Source: Cylindrodendrum hubeiense
Taxonomy: Eukaryota; Ascomycota; Sordariomycetes; Hypocreales; Nectriaceae
DNA: 64,000 nt
NCBI GenBank assembly: GCA_014621425.1
Contig: JAANBB010000039.1
Coordinates: 62,001 to 126,000, forward strand
Reading direction: 5' to 3'
A model generated the notes under the pieces. That model saw nothing but the letters and a program-made list of their open reading frames with translations. It ran no database searches and was not told where the DNA came from. This document shows, piece after piece, positions 45,311 to 54,659 of this stretch. Made by a program: the position numbers and the translations under genes. Numbering within the stretch: the first letter of the stretch is position 1; each line of letters starts with the position of its first letter.

Positions 45311-45527
45311 TTTATAAAGCACATCAAATGTGCGGGGTAGTCACGTGATCTCGACATGCATAATGACTTTCGGCTTGGCGGCCATGATTCCCTTTCTCCC
45401 TTCACTAGTTCTCATGGTGTTCTCAATATTTCCCATTATTTCCGTCTCCTCGGCGTGATAAGAGCGTGGTGAGTCGGGTTGGATGCAAAAATAATTCTTC
45501 GTCTATCAGAGCAAGCATAGCGTGCAT

Positions 45528-48500
45528 ATGGAGGAGGATTCGGAGCAACACTCGCTACGGCCTGTCCTGAGACGATCGGATGGAAACGGCAAGTGTGTCA
45601 ATTGTGAAGCAGACAAGCAAAAAGGATGCCTTCCCGAATCCTATTTATATTTAAAACTAACATTGGTCAATTTAAAGTGCCGTTTCACTGAATCGACGAC
45701 ATGCTGTGACTGGTGCGGAAAGAACAACTATCGTTGTTCATTCGATCGAAATGATCACGATTCGAGGCGAAGAAAGCTCAGTAGATACAAGTGTGAGAGT
45801 TGCAGGATATCAAAACAGAAAGTATACATTGTCCACCAGTCCTATTAACAAAAATTTGCTCTAACCTTTTTAGTGCCTTCCAGAGAACAGAACCTGGCCG
45901 CAGAAATGCGAATCATGCGTCCTCAAAGGTCTTCCATGCTCTCAGCCTCAACTGCCAATGCGACGTCGAACAGCACAGCTAGTTAGCAGTGTGGAAAGAG
46001 TTGAGGAGCCTTCCACTGCAGGTAACTCAGGTGAGGTTGAAAACAATCGCAATATAGTAACAGGACCGAATGAAAAGAGGTTAAAATGAAACAGCTCCAT
46101 ATTTGAAACATCACTGATTCTATACAGGTTCTTCAACGCTCGTAGGGAATCGCCAGACATGAATACCGATCAGCCGGGGCCCTCTCTCACCAGTCAGGAG
46201 AGCCTACAAGTATTTCACGACGTTTCTAGAGCAAGCACAATAGCCTCCCAAAGTATTCCAACCTCGCAACTTGTTGAATCTCCCTTTTTTCTCGTACCAT
46301 ACCCAAGGAACCCAGACTTTGTTGGGCGCTCCCAGATTCTCCAGCAACTGAAGGATCAGCTTTACCACAAGCAGCCTCAGACAGGCAGTGGGTCGCAGCT
46401 AAGAGCATCTCTCTACGGTCTCGGCGGCGTTGGGTACTTCAGCCTGTCCGTACAGTTTGCACGTCATGCTAACTCGGTAGCAGAAAATCACAGGTTGCAC
46501 GGGCATACGCGCACTGGCTGCACGAGAAGCAGCCGGATGTGTCTGTCTTCTGGGTCTACGCGAGCAACGCCGAGCGGTTCCGCCAGGCATTTATGTCAAT
46601 AGCACAACATTACCATTTTCCCGGCTACGATGATCCCACGCTTAATGTTCTGCTGCTAGTGAAAAGATGGTTGGAGCATAAGGATCGAGGCCAGTGGCTG
46701 ATGGTCATCGACAATGCCGACGACACGCAGCTTTTCTTTCCATCGCTGCAAGAGCCCGAGGTTGTCACCAGCACTAGCCAAGAGGAGCACCTGGGATTAT
46801 ACATCCCCGAGTGCGTTCATGGATCAGTTCTCGTCACAACTAGGAACAAGCAGGTTGGTCTGAAGTTTGCTAAGGGAAATCCGCCTATAGAGGTCGGCGC
46901 CATGTATGGCGAGGAGTCGGAGCAGCTCCTTCGTGCCCATCTTCGAGATCGCAACGTCGCGTCCAGCGAACTCGCTGAACTCTCGGCTCGACTGGAGTAT
47001 CTCCCACTTGCACTCGTCCAGGCCGCTGCATTCATCGAAATGAACACGATGGCGTTCAGCGAGTACCTTGGATTCCTGAACAGGAGCGACCAGTCCCTCG
47101 CAGATATGCTCAGCGAGGAATTCGAGACGGTCGGGAGAGACTCGGAGACTCCCTGTTCAGTGACAAAAACATGGATGCTTTCATTTGAGCATATCCAGAA
47201 GCGGAATTCTCTCGCCATCGACCTACTCTCACTTATGAGCTTCTTCAACCGACATGATATTTCATCGGAGTTCCTAGCCTCCTACAGCGAACAGCAGGGT
47301 CAAAAAGAACGGGGAGAGATGCAACTCCAAAAAGCTCTCGGTTTACTCAAGGCATTTTCTTTCGTGACACCGAGGAAGGACCAGAGTCTCGATGTCCACC
47401 GGCTGGTGCAGTTAGTGTCGCAAAAGTGGCTAGCAAAGAAGGGGAGGGTAAGGCACTTCGCCGGCCAGGCACTTTTGACAGTGTCACATGCTTATCCATT
47501 TGGCAACTATGAGAACTGGGTTACATGCAGGAAATACCTTCCACATGTGTATGCGGTACTACAGTTCGAGGGGACAGGGTCGAGAGACGAAAGGCTGGGG
47601 AAAGCGACTCTTCTTGACTCTGCAGCTGCATACCTCCATTATCAGGGCCAATGGGTAGAGGCGGAGAAATTCCAGTTACAGGCTGTGGAGCTGAGAAGAG
47701 AAGAATTTGGGTTGGATCATCCATCAACACTGACCAGCATGGCCAACCTGGCGTCGACCTATAGGAACCAGGGTCGATGGGATGAGGCTGAGAAGCTGGA
47801 GGTACAGGTTATGGAGACGAACAGGATGAAACTTGGAGTGAATCATCCTGACACGCTATCGAGTATGGCCAACCTTGCGTCAACATTTCGGGACCAAGGC
47901 CGATGGGAGGAGGCTGAGAAGTTAGAGGTACAGGTGGCGGAAACTCATAGGATAATACTTGGAGTAGACCATCCTGATACACTATCAAGTATGGCTAACC
48001 TAGCTTCAACACTTTGGAATCAGGGCCGGTGGGACGAAGCTGAGAAATTGGAGATTCAGGTCATGGAGACTCGCAAGATAATACTTGGAGTAGACCATCC
48101 TGATACCCTAATCAGTATAGCCAATCTTGCATCAACATATAGAAGTCAGGGCCGGTGGGAGGAGGCTGAGAAGTTAGAAGTACAGGTTATGGAGATGAGC
48201 AAGACAAAACTTGGAGTCGATCATCCCTCAACACTAACTAGTATAGCCAACCTAGCCTCGACATTTTGGAATCAGGGCCGATGGGAGGAGGCTGAGAAGC
48301 TAGAGGTACAGGTGATGGAGACTCGCAAGATAAAGCTTGGAGTAGACCATCCTGATACACTATCAAGTATGGCTAACCTAGCTTCAACACTTTGGAATCA
48401 GGGCCGGTGGGACGAAGCTGAGAAATTGGAGATTCAGGTCATGGAGACTTGCAAGATAAAATTAGGACCTGATCATCCTGATACCCTAACCAGTATAGCC

Positions 48501-48902
48501 AATCTTGCATCCACATTTTGGAATCAAGGCCAGTGGGATAAAGCTGAGAAACTGGAGATACAGGTCATGGAGACTCGCAAGATAATACTTGGATCTGATC
48601 ATCCTGATACCTTAATCAGTATGGCTAATCTTGCATCAACATACAGGAACCAGGGCCGGTGGGAGGAGGCCGAGGAGCTAGAGGTGCTGGTCATGGAGAC
48701 TCGGAAGACGAAACTAGGACCTAACCATCCGGATACGCTGACAAGTATGTACAATCTCGCTTTTACTTGGAAAAGCCAGGGGCGACATCAAGATGCTTTA
48801 GTCTTGATGGAGACATGTGCACATGCTCGGCAGCAGGTTCTTGGACCAACCCATCCATATACTCTATCATCTTTTTCCACTGTAGCAGAGTGGAGGCCTT
48901 AG
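45528..48902 (+). CDS. NLR-like STAND protein: tandem Zn(II)2Cys6 clusters, NB-ARC, kinesin-light-chain-type TPR array
   Basis: Fungal NLR-type signalling ATPase; relatives act in non-self recognition and cell-death control. The core from ATG 46159 is two exons (46159-46433, 46484-48902; 897 aa). Splicing the 50-nt intron forms the P-loop GLGGVGKSQ (residues 87-95 of the core), followed by SVFWVYASNAERF, Walker B WLMVIDNADD, SVLVTTRNKQVG and EYLPLALVQAAAF. Nine near-identical 42-residue TPRs (LGVDHPDTLSSMANLASTxxNQGRWxEAEKLE) plus a partial tenth follow from about 47700. Upstream, in the same frame, exons from ATG 45528 encode two clusters with Gal4-type spacing: C-x2-C-x6-C-x8-C-x2-C-x6-C (45594-45737, if 45624-45677 is removed) and CESCRISKQK-C-x10-C-x2-C-x6-C (45792-45939, across intron 45822-45873). 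The joint to 46159 is ambiguous: donor 46022 or 46031 with acceptor 46156, or 46080 with 46127; all keep frame. The 5' extension may be a separate gene. Confidence 0.8.
47711..48902 (+). repeat. 126-bp TPR-encoding tandem repeat array
   Basis: Nine full units and a partial one, each 126 bp (42 codons), within the NLR-like gene. Segments 47958-48071 and 48336-48449 are identical over 114 bp at a spacing of exactly three units (378 bp), far closer than other pairs. Confidence 0.9.
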
Positions 48903-49407
48903 AATGTAATTTATTAGGTTAAATAATAGAAATATGTCCCTTCTTCACACCACATGCCGCGTATCTGGGGACAGCTCGGTATCGTTTTAAGCTTCTGAAC
49001 CACGAATTTTGTCAGTGAAGATCGTGGCTATCGTTCTTCCCCCCCTCAGCCGTAGTGCTTGCTCAGCCAGACCCCAATGTATTCTTCCAGATCTGACCCC
49101 CTGATTAACAAGGATGACCTTGGTCTTTGTTAAAGGTAAAGCAATTTTTAAGCCAGCATACGTAGCCGCTTTCATGGTCTCCCTGTTCTCTTTAGGCTTC
49201 CATCAGCGGTTCTCTTAAAACCAAAGATTCCAAAGCATTCTGGTCTGCCAGACCCTTCCGAATGCCTTTTCTGTTTGCTTGTGGGCTGCAGTACGCATGC
49301 TTCCAGGTTGTTGTGTATGCATAGCTTTTGAATGCACTCGCACCCACGGGACATTGGAGTGAAAAAAGATAGGCTTAGTATCTAGAAAAGTATCCAATTG
49401 AAGAGTC
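48903..49407. other. Convergent 3' region NLR-like / GH39-like genes
   Basis: 0.5 kb between convergent stops. Two 60-codon minus-strand frames (48987-49175 and 49172-49354) have no recognisable product. Nothing else is supported. Confidence 0.5.
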
Positions 49408-51039
49408 CTATACTGGCAGCGTCACCTCAAAGGCAAAAGCCGTTGCTGGGTCATCATGCTTCCTGGTGATTCTCAACCTGCCCTCCTCTACCGGCTGCAG
49501 TGTCTCACCTAAATCTTCTGGCGCATCAACTTGTATGAACCGATCACCATTGACCACGCGGAACGCAAGCGTTTTGATGGTTGCCTGACCAGCATTGGGG
49601 AGTCCAATAACGTCGATTTCCCAATCGCCCGGTCGCGAACGCGTGCCAGCTAGGATGCGGATGACATTGCCCTCCACTGTCGCATAGACATCCAATGACC
49701 CCTCCAAATTCGGTGTGGTCTTGAGACGCTGTCCTCCCATAACGGAGGCATAATACTTATATACTTGATATTCGGCTGCTGGCCAGTACCCTCCACCTTC
49801 AGTCTCATATTTCTCAGTCCCAGCAGCGGGCTTGCTCAAAAGACCTTGAAGATGTTAGCGTTGGGGAAAGCATTAAGAAATGAAGACGGTAAAGCCACAT
49901 GGAGAAACGAACCGGCTAGAAAATCGTGAAGGGCACCAGCGATGGCCCAATTGCCCCTTAAGCCATGAACATTCTCACGTTCAAGGCCGGCGATCCACCA
50001 AGCTCCGGCGGATGGGAGCTGGTCACCATAGACGGCATACTCGTTTATGTTGATGTCGAGTGCAAGTTCCGGCCCCACGTGAAATTCCGATAAGAGATCT
50101 CGGAATCCAGCGACGGCCTTTGCCATGTCCATTGAGGCTTCTCCGTTCTCCATATGCCACGACCATTGGTCGGGCAAGGTTCCTGGATCTTGCAACATGG
50201 TGTGAGATAAGAAGCTCGTCCACCAGTCGTGAGTAACAGATGGAACAGCCGACATGCTTGGGCCAGTTATCCGCACAGATGGCGGCAGCTTTTCCCTACC
50301 GGCACGTTAGATAATAGCTGTTCGAAGCCACAACTTGGACTCACCTTATCTTGCGATATGTACGAGACCACAGCGCCAGCCACTGTTCCTTTGATCGGTT
50401 CCAAAAGAACTCAAGATCTGGTTCGTTCCAGATATCAATGATCAGCCCTGCCATCATCCCAGATGCCTGGACATCTGCCAGGGTTTCATCCATGAAGGTA
50501 TCCCATTTCTTCCAATCACCGTTGTCTCCAGGATACTCGAAGTCCTCGCCCTGTCCACCGTCGGCGCCCCATGCTGCGGGTAGTAGATAGATGAACTCTC
50601 CCCCATGTTTTCGTGTTGTACGGTAGTTGCTTAGAGCAGATGCAAAGCGTGCCTACAAACTGGTTAACGAGGCCTCGACACTAAGACCCATCGGACACCT
50701 CTTACTTTGTAATCTTCGGCACTTCGAGCAAACCCCACGGTATTTGGGAGCTGCGATCCGCCTCCACGGCCGTAATTAAATCCAATGTCCTCATAAAAAT
50801 GATCAGGAATTTGGTCCGGCTGATCCGGTATCCCGTACAGGATGCCAGAGGCAAGGTGCCTGGGAGGCCCGGTTTCCACGCTCAGGTCTACTGTAGCCAC
50901 TCCATTGGCAACCGGTTTTGCTTCTTCTACTGCAGTTGGCAGGTCTCGAAGCAATGACATGTATTCCTCTGTTGGTGTTGAAATCATAGTCAGCAGGTAT
51001 GCCTCATTCACACAAGAACAACGCCATCTCACCTGGCAT
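49408..51039 (-). CDS. GH39-like (clan GH-A) glycoside hydrolase, apparently without signal peptide
   Basis: Retaining glycosidase of the beta-xylosidase-like GH39 group, 465 aa by my model: exons 51039-51033, 50968-50706, 50652-50345, 50295-49913 and 49844-49408, all frame-consistent. Family landmarks: LASGILYGIPDQPDQIPDHFYEDIGFNYGRGGG, FASALSNYRTTRKHGGEFIYLLP, LIIDIWNEPDLEFFWNRS (acid/base Glu167), DININEYAVYGDQLPSAGAWWI (probable nucleophile Glu278), GLRGNWAIAGALHDFLAGLLSKP and a C-terminal beta-sandwich (SLDVYATVEGNVIRILAGTR). The first coding exon would be only ATG-CCA-G, giving MPEEYMSLLRDLP and no signal peptide. Reading through that intron gives no signal peptide either, while many relatives are secreted. 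It is divergent from the sugar transporter across 574 bp, which suggests that imported oligosaccharide is cut inside the cell (inference). An unseen upstream exon could change this. Confidence 0.85.
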
Positions 51040-51613
51040 ATTATTGATCCTGGTCTGTCCACACGTGCATATATGGAAGATTGTTTCGATGTGTTACCAG
51101 GGCAGTACTCAAGCAACTGGGTAACCGCTTCACGCATCAATATATCATACCATAATCATACATACGAGTCATTGACCTGGCGCTGCTATGAAATTCCGGT
51201 GGATGGCCCCGGTGGGAGCGAGGCTCCGCAACATTAGCGTGCGACGAAGATGAATAACGACGCCTCGGTGGATCGTCCGGTGGACAGTCCGGTGGGCGGC
51301 TCCGTATCATTGGTTTGAGATCCACAGTCGTCGTCAGGATGGTTCCACGCCCAAATTAGTCATTCGGTTTGTTCTAGACAACTCGTGGCCAATCAAGGTC
51401 TGTTCCGCTAGTTTTCCTCCTAGACCGCGGGGTTTCCCCACGGGGTCTCAGCTGAATTGAAGGTATTGGTGTTTGATACCAGATACATAAAAGCCGCCAT
51501 GACGGCGACCGAACGCAATTGGTTTTACAGACAATTTCTACTGTCTTCTTCCAGCTCTTTCAATCCAACCATTACCGAGTCGGGCGTCGTCGTCTACAGC
51601 TCTTTCCATCAAC
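51040..51613. promoter_or_regulatory. Bidirectional promoter of GH39-like and MFS transporter genes
   Basis: 574 bp between two divergent start codons. It contains five CGGTGG motifs (51197-51202, 51210-51215, 51266-51271, 51278-51283, 51290-51295) and an inverted pair of SYGGRG (CreA-type) sites, GCGGGG at 51427-51432 and its opposite-strand partner at 51436-51441. The shared region suggests co-regulation of uptake and hydrolysis. Confidence 0.5.
51195..51296. promoter_or_regulatory. Array of five CGGTGG motifs
   Basis: Five direct copies in about 100 bp, with extended forms TCCGGTGGA, CCCGGTGGG, CTCGGTGGA, TCCGGTGGA and TCCGGTGGG. Spacing between starts is 13, 56, 12 and 12 bp. CGG half-sites are typical contacts of Zn2Cys6 activators, so a pathway-specific regulator is a plausible binder. 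The protein is not known. Confidence 0.45.
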
Positions 51614-53367
51614 ATGGCAAACTCACCAGTCACTGGTGAGAAACCTCATGTCGAACCCATTGAGTCGGCCGAAGTTGATTCTTGTGACCAAGAGAAATGG
51701 AGTCATGTACGAGGGCAACAGGGTGCAGAAATTGACCACAATATGACCTTGTGGCACGCTATCAAGACCTACCCCGGAGCCATCACTTGGTCATTTCTCC
51801 TCTCCTCCTCCATCATTATGGAAGGGTACGACATTGTCCTCATTGGCAACCTTATGGCCCAGCCAGCATTTCAAACAGCATATGGTGACTATGATGGCGA
51901 GGATCTTGGCTACCAGATCTCCGGACCCTGGCAGGCTGGACTCGGAACGCAGTTGCAGTGGGCACTATCTTCGGCGCATTCGCCAATGGTTGGTTGACGC
52001 AGAAGTTTGGATATCGCCTCACTTTGGTTGCATCCCTCGCCGCCATCACTGGATTCATCTTCATCACCTTTTTCGCTCAAAACCTTCCCATGTTGCTTGC
52101 AGGCTCAGTGCTCTGTGGTCTGCCCTGGGGCGTCTTCGCTACCATGGCACCGGCCTACGCGTCCGAAATCTGCCCTATGGTCCTCCGTGGTTATCTTGCA
52201 AACTATGTCTGTCTCTGTTGGGCTTTGGGACAACTCCTAGCAGCTGGAGTGCTCTTCAGCTTCGAAAGCAACACGACAGAGTGGGCTTACCGAGCCCCTT
52301 TCGCATTGCAGTGGATATGGCCGATCCCGTTGATGATCATCCTTTGGTTCACTCCCGAGTCGCCTTATTGGCTCGCTCGACGCAACCGCATTGATGAAGC
52401 CAAATTGGTTTTAAAGCGCATCTCCGCAAAGTCATCAGCCACTGACGAGGACATCGAGAAGACACTTGCAATGATTGTCCACACCAACCAGATTGAGGAC
52501 GAACGTTCAACCGGGACCGGTTATTTGGATTGCTTCAAGGGAATTAATCTTCGCCGAACCGAGATCGTCTGCCTGGTTTTCGTGGCACAGAACACAACCG
52601 GTGTTGCCATCGGCGGTACGCCCACCTACTTCTTCCTCCAAGCAGGAGTCGACTCAAGCAACGCATTCAGATTCGCAACTGGTGCGCTTGGTCTTGCTTC
52701 GGTCGGTGTTATTCTATCTTGGGCTCTCATTTATCGCATCGGAAGACGGACGCTGTACGTATGGGCATGTGCAGTTTGCAGCGTTCTAATGCTCCTCATT
52801 GGTATCCTTGCTTCCATGCCTCAGAGTTCCTCTATGAGCTTCGCACAGGCCGGTGTGGTACTCATATGGGAGGTTGTTTTCTACGCAACTATAGGTCCTG
52901 TTTGTTACGCCATAATTGGTGAGATCCCAGCAGTCGGAGTCCGCAGCAAAAGCATCTGCCTGGCTCGCATCGCGTACTACCTTACGCAGATAATCAACGG
53001 CACCATTAGTCCTTACATGATCAATCCTACAGAGGGAGATTGGAAAGGAAAAGTTGGCTATTTCTGGGTGAGTCTCTCAAGGAAGTTCAGTACCATGTCT
53101 CAGCACATTCGCTAATCGGCATTATAGGCTGGAACGGCATTCTTGACATTCATTTGGTGCTTCTTCAGACTACCAGAAACGAAGGTAATTCTCACAAAGA
53201 ACGGTGTTAACGCATTCGGCATGTTAATATATCAGTAGGATCGCAGTTTCGAGGAGATCGACATTCTCTTTTCCAACAACACTCCTGCAAGGAAATTCGC
53301 CGATACGAAGGTAGATGCATACGCTGAAAACCCGGAGAGTCGCATCATCAAGACTGTTGAAGCCTAA
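51614..53367 (+). CDS. MFS sugar transporter (alpha-glucoside/oligosaccharide-permease-like) with one-base frameshift
   Basis: Twelve-helix sugar/H+ symporter, 546 aa if the frame is joined. The ORF from 51614 runs to TWSFLLSSSIIMEGYDIVLIGNLMAQPAFQ...GPWQAGLG, then the coherent sequence continues in another frame from 51949 as AVAVGTIFGAFANGWLTQKFGYR: one base is missing after 51948. Later introns 53068-53127 and 53185-53238 remove cleanly (YFW-AGTAFLTFIWCFFRLPETK-DRSFEEIDILF). Family motifs include GWLTQKFGYR (loop 2-3), PESPYWLARRNRIDEAK, GYRAxxF-like AYRAPFALQW, RIGRRTLYVW and PETK. Apart from the indel the gene is intact, so it is either a recent pseudogene or a base-calling error. It pairs with the divergent GH39-like gene. 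Confidence 0.88.
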
Positions 53368-54659
53368 GGCAACGGACTTTGAAGAAGCAGTGAATCTCCC
53401 GAAGCCACATATGGTTGTGTTAGGAGTGTATATTATCTATTAAGCATAAAAAATAGCCTACTCGAAGACTGTAAACTCTTATATGGCAGTCTGGAGAAAC
53501 TGAAATAGACTACACTAGCAGAACCAAGAATAATATATGCATGGCTATACACTGGGGGTCATAGCCAGGACGTAAAAGATGAAAGACGACGCGTAATATT
53601 CCTCAGAATCTTCGATGAATCTTCTGAACTGACTACAGCATGTTTCTGCCAAGGGCGCGTAAGTAAATGTGTTTAACGCAGCCTCAAGTAAGTAAGCACC
53701 GAGATCAACGATCTCTCTCCCTCAAAGATCACATATTTACTATGTTTACGGTGACATGGGGAGTTTTATTCACCAACCGCATGACCTATGATTTAAGCTG
53801 ACATCTGGATTTGCCCGATTGGATGATAAATATTATCTGCGTGCATGCCTGAAACCATCTGCTCACTTCAGCCGCGGAAGCTGGGAAACCGTGTAAATAT
53901 GGGCTTTATTCTTTACCCCTCAATCATTTCCTCGTTGTTTTTATCAAGCCATTATATAGACATTGTCCCATGTATCAATAGTGATCATGTTTTTTTTCCA
54001 GCCTTACTATGAAAACCTGTTTCCTACTTAACTCTGCTCTCCTTAGTTGCACAAGATGCATAATGCATCTCATGTTTCATTAAACACCATCTGGCATTAT
54101 TGAGCATTATTTATCTGCTTTCTTACACTATGGGCTTGTGAAAACCAAGACTCAGATAACTCACATGTGTCTCAAGATCGACAGTTACCAGTTGACTAGC
54201 CAAGGATGTTCAACTTCTTATGAAAATGGTTGCTTCTCTCTTTTATTTGCTACTAAAGCATAGCGTTTTCTTTCTGGTTGAAAATTTAGTCATCTCAATA
54301 AACAATTGAAGGGACATTTACAATGAGGGAGAAAATAGACATTGCAGCTCAGTGCCTTATGTGGATGGATCTATGCCTCTTAGCCGATGCTTACGGCATC
54401 TCTATAAGGTTCCTGTTTTGGGATCTAAAAATATCACTATACCTTCCAGTAACTAAGACTTTTTGACCTCTCGCTATTTGATTAGTTAAATCTGATTAAC
54501 TATCACCCGATAGGTCACAAGTTTTATCAGCGTCCAGTCTTGTTACTGCACTGTAAATAAATCGCATCCCAAATTATTATCTTAGCAGACGCATTCGCAG
54601 ATTTAATCGGTAATCAGTGTAGCCCATGTCACTTCGAAGCGAGTGGCCATTGCTGTCCC
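53368..54659. other. AT-rich intergenic region
   Basis: About 1.3 kb, visibly richer in A and T than the genes on either side, with many stops in all frames. No transposon ORF or terminal repeats were recognised. It could be decayed or RIP-affected DNA, or simply the joint 3' regions of the convergent transporter and transaldolase. Confidence 0.5.

Larger units (their letters stand above)
42563..45527. other. 3-kb intergenic region between large zinc-finger-like gene and NLR-like gene
   Basis: Divergent upstream region containing two minisatellites (42669-42740 and 45241-45310) and an AT-rich middle part (43900-45000). Two weak open frames were considered: 43792-44373 minus (193 codons, no recognisable motif) and 44758-45024 minus (hydrophobic, listed separately). 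Nothing else is supported. Confidence 0.5.

Noticed and set aside
45624..45677. U12-type (AT-AC) intron in the first zinc cluster
   Set aside because: The ATGCC start is a poor match to the U12 donor, the segment ends in AG, and U12 introns are not expected in these fungi; a mutated GT donor is simpler.
48987..49354. Reverse-transcriptase or transposase relic
   Set aside because: Two short frames looked faintly like element fragments, but no catalytic motif, terminal repeat or target duplication is visible.
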